Below are positions 1-6,534 of a stretch of 11,837 bases of DNA, one piece after another (position 1 is the first letter of the stretch; every line of letters starts with the position of its first letter). Source of the DNA: Caryophanales bacterium UBA6769. GTDB taxonomy: Bacteria > Bacillota > Bacilli > Bacillales > UBA6769. The notes beneath the pieces are model-generated. The model had not been told where the DNA came from and ran no database searches. It saw nothing but the letters and a program-made list of their open reading frames with translations. Location of the stretch: assembly GCA_002453275.1 (NCBI GenBank), contig DKGN01000070.1, positions 7,039 through 18,875 of the forward strand, written 5' to 3'. Both the position numbers and the translations under genes were made by a program.

Positions 1-111
1 TGGAAAGCGAAGTATTCTGCCGAAGCGGTCGGATCCAATTCATTACCGCACAGTATCGTTCTACTCTGGAAATTCACTGGCTATAAACGGTACGAAACGA
101 ACTTTATATGA
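1..111 (+). CDS. possible C-terminal end of an unidentified protein (partial, enters from the left edge)
   Basis: Reading from base 1 in frame 1, 36 codons run without a stop to TGA at 109-111. The residues have a protein-like mix and end in a basic, aromatic tail (LLWKFTGYKRYETNFI). I do not recognise the family, and 36 codons is short enough to be chance. If real, the gene converges on the small membrane protein gene and overlaps its last 8 bases, with no room for a terminator between them. The sequence to the left of the window would settle it. Confidence 0.35.
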   Translation, partial: WKAKYSAEAVGSNSLPHSIVLLWKFTGYKRYETNFI

Positions 112-346
112 CGATGGAAATTAACATTTTGATAAAAGGAAAACAGAACGCACTCACGATTAGACTAAGCATGACAAAATGCTTCGTTTTACCGATCAGA
201 TAACTAATGACTGATGCCAAGTAAATAAAGATCAATAACATGAAAATCTTTGCGCTAATCCGATCTTCTGGAGATACGTATATAATTAAAGAGTAAATAA
301 ACCAAATCAACTCATGCAACAATATGCTCTTGACGATTTGTCGCAC
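104..346 (-). CDS. small three-helix membrane protein, function unknown
   Basis: This encodes an 80-residue, strongly hydrophobic protein that I do not recognise. Three likely membrane helices are visible at about residues 8-24, 33-51 and 57-80. They are joined by a short acidic/basic turn (SPEDRIS, 25-31) and a basic turn (GKTKH, 52-56). By the positive-inside rule the N-terminus and second loop would be cytoplasmic. The start chosen is GTG at 346, because AGGTGG (complement of 352-357) lies 5 nt upstream of it. The in-frame GTG at 355 lies inside that ribosome site and is less likely. The gene is downstream of pdhD but separated from it by a terminator, so it is probably transcribed on its own. 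There is no signal-peptide cleavage motif or catalytic motif. It could be a lineage-specific membrane protein. Confidence 0.6.
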   Translation of the reverse strand: MRQIVKSILLHELIWFIYSLIIYVSPEDRISAKIFMLLIFIYLASVISYLIGKTKHFVMLSLIVSAFCFPFIKMLISIVI

Positions 347-393
347 TTCGACCACCTCATACTACGATATGTGTGGTCGTTGACTACCATTAC

Positions 394-426
394 AAAAAAA
401 CCGTGAGCATTTAATGTTGCCCACGG
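394..426 (-). terminator. Rho-independent terminator of the pdh operon
   Basis: On the minus strand, 12 nt past the pdhD stop, CCGTGGGC pairs with GCTCACGG (7 of 8 positions) around a 10-nt AT-rich loop and is followed by seven U residues. The stem covers 401-408 and 419-426 and the T-tract is 394-400. Orientation and spacing fit termination of pdhABCD. Confidence 0.85.
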
Positions 427-438
427 CTGTCATTTTAC

Positions 439-1854
439 TTATTTCATAATATGAATCGGGGTACCTAATGCGACTTCAGCCGCTTCCATTACGATCTCAC
501 CTAATGTTGGATGTGCATGAATCGTTAATGCAATATCTTCCGCGGTCATGCCACCTTCAATTGCTAAACCAAGTTCTGCAATCATGTCTGATGCGCTTGG
601 GCCTGCAATTTGGGCACCTAGAACTAAGCCGTCTTCTTTTCTCGTTACAAGCTTAACAAAGCCATCCGTTGCATTTAATGATAAAGCTCTCCCATTTGCT
701 GCAAACGGGAATCTAGAACCAACTACATCGAAGCCTGCATCCTTTGCTTCTTGTTCTGTATAGCCAACAGAGGCAAGCTCTGGCTCAGAAAAGACAACTT
801 CTGGAATTGCTAAGTAATCAACTTGTGCCGGTTCTCCACTAATTGCTTCAGCAGCCACTTTTCCTTCATATGAAGCTTTATGCGCTAAACCTGGTCCAGC
901 TACAATATCACCGATTGCATAAACGCCATCAATTGAAGTTTTGCATTGATTATCAATTTTTATTAATCCTCGTTCAGTAAGCTCAATTCCGATTTGTTCA
1001 AGTCCTAAGTCATCCGTATTTGGACGTCTTCCGACAGTAACTAGTACATAATCAGCCTCAATTGTTTCTGTTTCACCTTTTACTTCTGCAGTAACAACAA
1101 CACCGTCTTCTTTTTCCTCAACACTATTCGCTTTTGCTTCAGTGTATATTTCAACACCTTTGTTCTTTAATTGACGTTGAACGAGGGAACTCATTTGTTT
1201 TTCGAAGCCAGATAAAATTTGCTTTTCGCCCTCAAGGATAATAACTTCAGAACCAAAGTTAGCAAATGTAGTACCTAACTCAATTCCAATATATCCACCG
1301 CCGACAACGACAATTTTTTTAGGGATTTCTTCTAGTGCTAGTGCGCCAGTTGACGATAAGATTCGGTCACTCCATTTGAAATCAGGTAATTCAATTGGCC
1401 TTGAACCTGTTGCAATGATGCAATTTTTGAAATTGTACGTTTGTGTTGTGTATTCATCTTTCGTCACACGCACTGTGTTTTTATCAGAAAAGTAGGCCTC
1501 ACCTTTGACTACGTCAATGTTGTTCCCTTTCATAAGACCTTCAATGCCACCAGTTAGTTTTTGGACGATTGAACTTTTCCAGTCTTGAACTTTTTTAAAA
1601 TCAACTTTTGCATTTTCAACAGTAATTCCTAATTCATCATAACTATTCAGTTCCTCATATTTATGGCTTGCGCTAATGAGTGCTTTTGATGGAATGCACC
1701 CGACGTTCAGACATACGCCACCGAGGCTTTCATCCTTTTCAACAATCGTTACTTTTTGGCCTAGTTGTGCAGCCCGAATTGCTGCTACATAGCCACCTGG
1801 CCCCGATCCGATAACTAGTGTATCAATCTCTTCTGCAAAATCTCCAACTACCAT
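439..1854 (-). CDS. pdhD: dihydrolipoyl dehydrogenase (E3 of pyruvate dehydrogenase)
   Basis: A flavoprotein that reoxidises the dihydrolipoyl group of E2 and passes electrons to NAD+. It acts in the cytoplasm as part of the PDH complex and probably serves other 2-oxoacid dehydrogenases too. It has 471 residues, the usual length. Visible are the N-terminal FAD motif GSGPGG (16-21), the redox disulfide C48/C53 in GGVCLNVGCIPSK, an NAD-binding GGGYIG motif near 185, the second FAD motif ending in YAIGD near 315, and the C-terminal catalytic pair H448/E453 in HPTLGE. The N-terminus (MVVGDFA) matches my memory of Bacillus and Geobacillus E3. The start is ATG at 1854, 3 nt after the pdhC stop; its GGAGG site lies inside the last codons of pdhC, which suggests translational coupling. 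It is the last gene of the operon. Confidence 0.97.
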   Translation of the reverse strand: MVVGDFAEEIDTLVIGSGPGGYVAAIRAAQLGQKVTIVEKDESLGGVCLNVGCIPSKALISASHKYEELNSYDELGITVENAKVDFKKVQDWKSSIVQKLTGGIEGLMKGNNIDVVKGEAYFSDKNTVRVTKDEYTTQTYNFKNCIIATGSRPIELPDFKWSDRILSSTGALALEEIPKKIVVVGGGYIGIELGTTFANFGSEVIILEGEKQILSGFEKQMSSLVQRQLKNKGVEIYTEAKANSVEEKEDGVVVTAEVKGETETIEADYVLVTVGRRPNTDDLGLEQIGIELTERGLIKIDNQCKTSIDGVYAIGDIVAGPGLAHKASYEGKVAAEAISGEPAQVDYLAIPEVVFSEPELASVGYTEQEAKDAGFDVVGSRFPFAANGRALSLNATDGFVKLVTRKEDGLVLGAQIAGPSASDMIAELGLAIEGGMTAEDIALTIHAHPTLGEIVMEAAEVALGTPIHIMK

Positions 1855-1857
1855 TAC

Positions 1858-3144
1858 TCACGCCTCCATTACTAATAATTGTGGATCATTCAGTAATCGT
1901 TTAATATGATTTAGCGCTTTTTGAGCCATCACACCATCGACTAGACGATGATCGTAACTTAAGGATAACGCAAGAACAGGGGAAACGACAACTTCTCCGT
2001 CTTGAACAACTGCTTTTTCTTCAATTCTTCCGACCCCTAAGATTGCAACGTCTGGATGATTGAGTACTGGAGTAAACCATTGACCCCCAGCAGAACCTAA
2101 ATTGGAAATCGTACAGCTACTTCCACTCATCTGAGACATTGTTAATTTTCCATCGCGCGCTTTCGTCGCGAGCTCACTAATTTCTTTCGAGATCATAAGC
2201 ATTGATTTCCGATCAGCTTCATTAATTACTGGGACGACTAGTCCATTTGGCGTATCAGCTGCGATCCCAATATTGTAATAATGTTTATATACAATTTCTT
2301 CCTTCTCATCATCAATTGAAGCATTTAATACTGGGTATTCTCGGAGCGCTGACACTAGTGCTTTTACAACGTATGGCAAGTACGTTAATTTAACACCTTT
2401 TTCTTCAGCGATCGTTTTGTATTGACTTCTGTGAGCAACTAAATCTGTTACAACGACCTCATCCATATGAGTGACGTGGGGTGCTGTATGTTTAGAATGA
2501 ACCATTGCTTTTGCGATTGTCTTCCTAATGCCACGCAATTTTTCACGTGTCTCCTCTTGCTCCCCAACAGGTTGAGTTACATCGGATGCTTGTTGCGATT
2601 CTTGCATATCATCAGATTGGCCAGCTTGCGTGCCTTCTAGCTCACTTTCTCCGCTTAAGTATTGATCAATGTCCTCTTTTAAAACTCTGCCATTTTTCCC
2701 CGTTCCAGCTACATTGGTAATCTCAACAAATTTCTCCCTCGCATATTTACGAACAGATGGCATTGCAATGACGCGTTTTTTATTTGGAGATTCATCCTCT
2801 TGCGGTTCAATGTTATCCTCTGTATCTACTTTTTCATCTTCATCCAATTTAGATTCATCTGCTTCGGAATTATCTTCGTTATCACCGCTATCAACAGCTT
2901 CATATCCTTCTGCTTCAAATGTGATAATGACTTCACCAACAACAGCAGTGTCTCCTTCGTTCACTTTTATCTCTAAAACTTTCCCGTCTACAGGGCACGG
3001 GATTTCAACGACTGCTTTATCGTTTTGAATTTCTACAATGGGGTCATCTTCTTTAACTTCTTGCCCTTCTTTAACAAACCACTTTACAATTTCACCTTCG
3101 TGAATTCCTTCACCAATATCTGGTAATTTAAATTCAAATGCCAA
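1858..3144 (-). CDS. pdhC: dihydrolipoamide acetyltransferase (E2 of pyruvate dehydrogenase)
   Basis: The structural core of the PDH complex; it carries the acetyl group on a swinging lipoyl arm and transfers it to CoA. The 428 residues show one lipoyl domain (about 1-78) with the lipoylated K43 in the DKA turn, a linker (80-122), a peripheral-subunit-binding domain (about 125-165) that docks E1 and E3, a second linker (166-200), and the acyltransferase domain (about 200-428) with DHRLVDG, catalytic H399 and D403. The start is a TTG at 3144 with AGGAGG 8 nt upstream; no ATG gives the conserved N-terminus. The first linker is unusual: 19 of residues 82-118 are Asp or Glu, where many E2 proteins have Ala/Pro-rich linkers. 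The gene is 44 nt downstream of pdhB and 3 nt before pdhD. Confidence 0.97.
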   Translation of the reverse strand: MAFEFKLPDIGEGIHEGEIVKWFVKEGQEVKEDDPIVEIQNDKAVVEIPCPVDGKVLEIKVNEGDTAVVGEVIITFEAEGYEAVDSGDNEDNSEADESKLDEDEKVDTEDNIEPQEDESPNKKRVIAMPSVRKYAREKFVEITNVAGTGKNGRVLKEDIDQYLSGESELEGTQAGQSDDMQESQQASDVTQPVGEQEETREKLRGIRKTIAKAMVHSKHTAPHVTHMDEVVVTDLVAHRSQYKTIAEEKGVKLTYLPYVVKALVSALREYPVLNASIDDEKEEIVYKHYYNIGIAADTPNGLVVPVINEADRKSMLMISKEISELATKARDGKLTMSQMSGSSCTISNLGSAGGQWFTPVLNHPDVAILGVGRIEEKAVVQDGEVVVSPVLALSLSYDHRLVDGVMAQKALNHIKRLLNDPQLLVMEA

Positions 3145-3188
3145 TAGGTTCGCCTCCTGTTTTATTTGACGTTATCGAAAAAGGACAA

Positions 3189-4166
3189 TTAAAAGTGGAT
3201 AACCTTTTTTGCTGTTTCGATAATGTCTTTATAATTCGGAAGCCAAGCGTCCTCAGCAGCCGAAAATGGATACACCGTATCTGGGGCTGTTACTCGCAAA
3301 ACTGGAGCTTCTAAACTTAAAATCGCACGATCATTAATCTCTGCTACTACATTGGCTGCGATTCCTGCTTGTTTTTGAGCTTCCTGAACAACGATCGCAC
3401 GATTTGTTTTTTCAACAGATTCAACAATCGTGTCGACATCTAACGGGCTAACTGTCCTAAGGTCAATGACTTCAGCTGAGATACCTTCCTTTTCAAGTTC
3501 TTCGGCTGCTTTAATTGAAGATTGAACCATCGCGCCATACGTAATAATGGATAGGTCCTTTCCTTGTCTTTTTACTTCTGCTTTTCCAATTTCTATAGTA
3601 TATTCTTCCTCAGGAACTTCCTGTCTAAACGAACGATATAGTTTCATATGCTCTAAAAAGATAACAGGATCATTATCGCGGATGGCGGAAATTAAAAGTC
3701 CTTTAGCATCATATGGAGTAGATGGTATGACTACTTTTAATCCTGGCTGTTGTGCCATCAAGCCTTCAAGGCTATCAGCGTGTAGCTCAGGAGTCTTAAC
3801 ACCTCCACCGAATGGAGAACGAACGGTAATTGCAGATGTTCTCGTGCCTCCCGTACGGTAACGCATACGCGCCATTTGCCCAGAAATGGCATCCATTGTT
3901 TCATAAACAAATCCGAAAAACTGAATTTCCGGCACAGGGCGATAACCTTGTAGCGCAAGACCGACTGCTAATCCGTTAATGGCAGACTCCGCTAACGGTG
4001 TATCAAATACACGCTCTTCCCCGAATTCCTTTTGTAATCCTTCTGTCGCTCTGAACACCCCACCGTTTACCCCTACGTCCTCTCCGAACACTAATACGTT
4101 TTCATCGTTTTTAAGTTCTGTTCTAAGAGCGTCGGTAATCGCTTGAATCATCGTCATTTGTGCCAT
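3189..4166 (-). CDS. pdhB: pyruvate dehydrogenase E1 component, beta subunit
   Basis: Pairs with PdhA in an alpha2beta2 thiamine-diphosphate enzyme that decarboxylates pyruvate and acetylates the lipoyl group of E2. The 325 residues are the normal length. The transketolase-like pyrimidine-binding domain comes first, with FGEDVG (27-32), E60 in DTPLAES (the family's cofactor-activating Glu) and H129 in PELHADS, an active-site His position. The C-terminal transketolase domain follows (about 195-320), with the YGAMV and RTVSPLD segments. The start is ATG at 4166, 2 nt after the pdhA stop, with GGAG inside the pdhA end, so the two E1 subunits are probably translationally coupled. MAQMTMIQAITDALR is the classic Bacillus N-terminus. 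Confidence 0.97.
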   Translation of the reverse strand: MAQMTMIQAITDALRTELKNDENVLVFGEDVGVNGGVFRATEGLQKEFGEERVFDTPLAESAINGLAVGLALQGYRPVPEIQFFGFVYETMDAISGQMARMRYRTGGTRTSAITVRSPFGGGVKTPELHADSLEGLMAQQPGLKVVIPSTPYDAKGLLISAIRDNDPVIFLEHMKLYRSFRQEVPEEEYTIEIGKAEVKRQGKDLSIITYGAMVQSSIKAAEELEKEGISAEVIDLRTVSPLDVDTIVESVEKTNRAIVVQEAQKQAGIAANVVAEINDRAILSLEAPVLRVTAPDTVYPFSAAEDAWLPNYKDIIETAKKVIHF

Positions 4167-4168
4167 CG

Positions 4169-5254
4169 TTATTTCGACTCCTTCGCTTTATATTCTGCCA
4201 TTTGCTCCTCAATATTTTTTGGCATCTCTTCAAACATGAATCCGAGTAAATCTGTTACCTTTTGTTTTGGAGCGTTATCGGCTTTTTGAATCGCTTCTCT
4301 AATATCTTCTTGAGCTTGCTCAATCGTTTGCTCTTCATCTTTCTCTGTCCAAAGGTCCTTCGCTTCCAAGTATTTCCTAAAGCGCACGATTGGATCTTTT
4401 TTCTCCCAGTCATTGTCAAGATCGTCAGAACGGTAACGAGTTGGATCATCGCCAGCCATCGTATGTGGACCATAACGATACGTCAACGTCTCAATTAACG
4501 TTGGCCCATCACCATTCAATGCTCGTTCACGTGCTTTTTTAGTAACAGCATATACAGCTAACGGATCCATGCCATCGACTTGAATACCTTGGATTCCTGC
4601 TGCAACTGCTTTTTGTGCAAGTGTTTTTGCATTCGTTTGCAGGGCAACTGGGGTTGAAATTGCAAAACCATTATTTTGAACGATAAAAATAGCAGGAGTG
4701 TTGTATGCACCCGCAAAGTTAATTCCTTCGTAAAAATCTCCTTGTGATGTGCCACCGTCACCAGTATACGTTACAGCAACTGCTTTTTTGTCCCGCATTT
4801 TCAAACCAAGTGCAACACCTGTCGCTTGGATAATTTGGGCACCGATAATAATTTGCGGTGGAAGTATATTTAAATCATCTGGTAATTGGTTTCCTGCATA
4901 ATGTCCCTTGGAAAATAAAAAAGCTTTCTCAAGTGATAAACCGTGCCAAATAATTTGTGGTACATCGCGATAACCAGGCAATAAAACATCCTCTTTCTCA
5001 AGCGCAAAGTGACTTGCAAGTTGGGAGGCTTCTTGACCGGCAGTTGGGGCATAGAATCCTAGCCTTCCTTGACGGTTTAATGAGATCGAACGTTGATCAA
5101 GAACACGGGTATAGACCATTCTTCTCATTAATTCTCTTAGTTCATCATCTGATAAGTTAGGCTCTTCGTCCGCATTTACGATTTCTCCTACTTCATTTAA
5201 AATTTGAAACGTTTGAAATTCCTTTTCAATGTTTTCAAGTGACATAAATCCCAC
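4169..5254 (-). CDS. pdhA: pyruvate dehydrogenase E1 component, alpha subunit
   Basis: The alpha subunit of the thiamine-diphosphate-dependent E1 decarboxylase, first gene of pdhABCD. From the GTG start it has 361 residues, close to the family's roughly 370. The cofactor motif runs from GDG (165-167) to the Asn pair (194-195). The conserved loop RYGPHTMAGDDPTRYR (about 260-275) and the LNRQGRLGFY segment are also intact. I chose GTG at 5254 because GAGGTGG sits 5 nt before it. An ATG at 5245 (358 residues) is possible but badly spaced. The frame stays open to an ATG at 5332, which would add 26 residues without homology that I know of and lacks a good ribosome site. Upstream is the repeat-rich divergent region shared with def. 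Confidence 0.96.
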   Translation of the reverse strand: MGFMSLENIEKEFQTFQILNEVGEIVNADEEPNLSDDELRELMRRMVYTRVLDQRSISLNRQGRLGFYAPTAGQEASQLASHFALEKEDVLLPGYRDVPQIIWHGLSLEKAFLFSKGHYAGNQLPDDLNILPPQIIIGAQIIQATGVALGLKMRDKKAVAVTYTGDGGTSQGDFYEGINFAGAYNTPAIFIVQNNGFAISTPVALQTNAKTLAQKAVAAGIQGIQVDGMDPLAVYAVTKKARERALNGDGPTLIETLTYRYGPHTMAGDDPTRYRSDDLDNDWEKKDPIVRFRKYLEAKDLWTEKDEEQTIEQAQEDIREAIQKADNAPKQKVTDLLGFMFEEMPKNIEEQMAEYKAKESK

Positions 5255-5440
5255 GGATCCCACCTCTTCCTTCCTATATCTTTTATACTTATTTAGGTTA
5301 TCCAAAAATTGCAATTCCAATGAATTGACCATTGCTTACAACTTTCTCATAAAAACGTAAATTCAAACCTTTCTTCAAAATGTAAGCGGTTATATAACAG
5401 CTCTAAAAAAAATGTTCTGTACTACACCAATCACTAACTG

Positions 5441-5460
5441 AAGTGAAACAGTTTCTACTT
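5441..5460. repeat. palindrome GAAACAGTTTC, possible operator
   Basis: GAAACAGTTTC (5445-5455) is an 11-bp perfect palindrome around a central base. The symmetry extends to AAGT on the left and ACTT on the right with one extra base in the right arm. It lies about 190 bp upstream of the pdhA start. Its ACAGTTT core recurs at 5527-5533 and inverted at 5553-5559. It could bind a dimeric regulator, but I cannot name one, and chance palindromes are common in AT-rich DNA. Confidence 0.35.
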
Positions 5461-5525
5461 GTATAAAGTGTATATTATTTTATGAAGTTGATCAAGCATA
5501 GTTTATAAGTGTTTTCTAAATATGC

Positions 5526-5560
5526 TACAGTTTATTTTTATCCTTAATCTCTAAACTGTA
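5526..5560. repeat. inverted repeat TACAGTTTA-N17-TAAACTGTA
   Basis: Perfect 9-bp arms at 5526-5534 and 5552-5560, separated by 17 bp. The arms contain the same ACAGTTT core as the palindrome at 5445-5455. The repeat abuts the next inverted repeat at base 5560, and the two centres are about 32 bp apart, close to three helical turns. It is a candidate operator for pdhA or def. Confidence 0.4.
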
Positions 5561-5590
5561 TTATATAACATGCTATCTCTGTTATATAAT
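5560..5590. repeat. inverted repeat ATTATATAACA-N9-TGTTATATAAT
   Basis: Perfect 11-bp arms at 5560-5570 and 5580-5590 around a 9-bp spacer. The same TTATATAACA occurs a third time at 5390-5399, where it includes a perfect GTTATATAAC palindrome. Each arm also contains TATAAT in one orientation, giving two outward-facing -10-like boxes (plus strand 5585-5590, minus strand 5565-5560), but neither has a plausible -35. No oligo-T tail follows directly, so a terminator is unlikely; a protein-binding site or chance AT-rich symmetry is more likely. Confidence 0.45.
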
Positions 5591-5645
5591 AATTCTCTTT
5601 GAAAAGTGTTATTCAATAAAAACCTCAACACGACAAATAGCGTTA

Positions 5646-5654
5646 TGGTAAAAT
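5646..5654 (+). promoter_or_regulatory. extended -10 promoter element for def
   Basis: TGGTAAAAT fits the extended -10 pattern TGnTATAAT with one mismatch in the hexamer. There is no good -35 at 16-18 bp, which extended -10 promoters tolerate. Transcription would start near 5661, leaving a leader of about 37 nt with AGGAG (5685-5689) placed 8 nt before the ATG at 5698. Confidence 0.5.
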
Positions 5655-5697
5655 AAAGTGAATGTTTTTATTGTTTTTTCGTTTAGGAGTGAAATTT

Positions 5698-6246
5698 ATG
5701 TTAACGATGAAGAATATTCTAATGGACGGTCATCCAGTTCTTCGAAAAAAAGCGGAGCCTGTGCAGATGCCTCCGACAGAAAAAGACATAGCAACATTAC
5801 AAAAAATGATCGATTTTTTAGAGAACAGTCAAAATCCCGAAGTAGCTGAAAAATATAATTTACGGCCCGGTATCGGGTTAGCTGCACCTCAAATCGGAAT
5901 AACTAAAAGGATGATCGCCGTACTGATAAAGGAAGCAAACGGTGAAGAACATCGTTATACTTTATTTAACCCGAAAATTTTAAGTCATTCTGTTGAACAG
6001 ACGTATCTCGAGGGTGGAGAAGGTTGTCTATCTATTGACAAAGATATACCTGGCAATGTTCCACGTTACGCACGAATCCAAGTTAAAGGAACAGACTTAA
6101 CTGGAAAAGAAGTTAAACTAAGATTAAAAGGATTACCAGCCATTTGTATTCAACATGAGATTGATCATTTAGATGGAGTCTTATTTTATGATCGTATTGA
6201 CGAACAAACTCCATTTCAAACGTATGGTAAGCCAATCGTTCGCTAA
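5698..6246 (+). CDS. def: peptide deformylase
   Basis: Metal-dependent hydrolase that removes the formyl group from the initiator methionine of nascent proteins at the ribosome. It has 182 residues. All three family motifs are present: GIGLAAPQ (58-65, Q65), EGCLS (108-112, metal ligand C110) and HEIDH (153-157, catalytic E154). Length and the MLTMKNILMDGHPVLR N-terminus match the Bacillus DefB (YkrB) type, which carries an insertion after the N-terminal helix (residues about 40-57). An in-frame ATG at 5662 would add 12 residues, but it has no ribosome site and falls at the predicted transcription start; the ATG at 5698 has AGGAG 8 nt upstream. It is divergent from pdhA, as defB is from the pdh side in B. 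subtilis. Confidence 0.95.
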   Translation: MLTMKNILMDGHPVLRKKAEPVQMPPTEKDIATLQKMIDFLENSQNPEVAEKYNLRPGIGLAAPQIGITKRMIAVLIKEANGEEHRYTLFNPKILSHSVEQTYLEGGEGCLSIDKDIPGNVPRYARIQVKGTDLTGKEVKLRLKGLPAICIQHEIDHLDGVLFYDRIDEQTPFQTYGKPIVR

Positions 6247-6343
6247 ATACTGAACATAGGTCTTTTGCACAAACATCTTCTCCAACTATTTACATGCAAT
6301 TTTTTAAGTTTCCCTCAAATAATAAGAGTACAGAATTTATATT

Positions 6344-6442
6344 GTGGAGGGAGATGCTAAGTCTTTGCTTAAAAAATTAAAAGAACGCCTTTTAAAACGT
6401 TGGAAAGATTTGTTAAATAAACATCGTTTGACTGAATTTTGA
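6344..6442 (+). CDS. possible tiny cationic amphipathic peptide, unrecognised
   Basis: An open frame of 32 codons from GTG 6344, or 25 from TTG 6365, ends at TGA 6440-6442. The predicted peptide core (LLKKLKERLL, then KRWKDLLNKH) repeats hydrophobic residues every three to four positions, so it would form one amphipathic helix with net charge about +6. A strong GGAGGG sits at 6346-6351, but it is 13 nt before the TTG and overlaps the GTG. A better-placed ATG (6354) is in another frame and stops after 8 codons. One extra A in the A6 run (6371-6376) would join that ATG to the peptide frame. I know no family for it. It could also be chance, a decayed gene, or a site with a sequencing error. Confidence 0.3.
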   Translation: MEGDAKSLLKKLKERLLKRWKDLLNKHRLTEF

Positions 6443-6453
6443 TTATAGGAAAC

Positions 6454-6482
6454 ATGAAAAAGATTCCATTTTCGTTTATACT
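6454..6482 (+). promoter_or_regulatory. sigma-A-type promoter for rnjA
   Basis: ATGAAA (6454-6459; four of six match the -35 consensus) and TATACT (6477-6482; five of six match the -10 consensus) are separated by 17 bp. Transcription would begin near 6489, giving a leader of about 46 nt to the rnjA start. This would let rnjA be transcribed independently of def. Confidence 0.5.
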
Positions 6483-6534
6483 GTTAGAAGCAATAACAAG
6501 AAAATATGAGAAAAGTATTGGAGAAGTATAATTT

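Larger units (their letters stand above)
5255..5697. other. divergent pdhA-def regulatory region, 443 bp
   Basis: Very AT-rich spacer with no convincing gene on either strand. It holds the def extended -10 element, a cluster of inverted repeats between 5389 and 5590 (listed separately), an A8 tract at 5406-5413 and the pdhA leader. A GCTTACA (5334-5340) and TGTAAGC (5381-5387) pair could form a 7-bp stem in the pdhA leader RNA. I see no confident -35/-10 pair for pdhA. Weak options on the minus strand are TATACA following CTTGAT at 16 nt (within about 5472-5495) and TGTTATATAA at 5390-5399. In B. subtilis ykyA stands in this position, from memory; it is absent here. Confidence 0.6.

Noticed and set aside
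2669..3028. 119-residue plus-strand open frame opposite pdhC
   Set aside because: It is Ser/Phe-rich, a mirror of the acidic Glu/Asp linker codons of pdhC, with no ribosome site; it is a shadow of the real gene.
5255..5332. 26-residue N-terminal extension of PdhA from ATG 5332
   Set aside because: It has no good ribosome site, while GTG 5254 has GAGGTGG at 5 nt; PdhA length also fits the shorter form.
5463..5478. CcpC-like site ATAA-N8-TTAT
   Set aside because: The known dyad has a 7-bp gap; this has 8 and lies in AT-rich DNA, so it is not a supported site.
5585..5590. TATAAT as a second def promoter (and its minus-strand mirror at 5560-5565 for pdhA)
   Set aside because: No -35-like sequence lies at 16-18 bp in either direction; the boxes are by-products of the inverted repeat.
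5662..5697. 12-residue N-terminal extension of Def
   Set aside because: It lies at the predicted transcription start with no ribosome site; ATG 5698 has AGGAG at good spacing.
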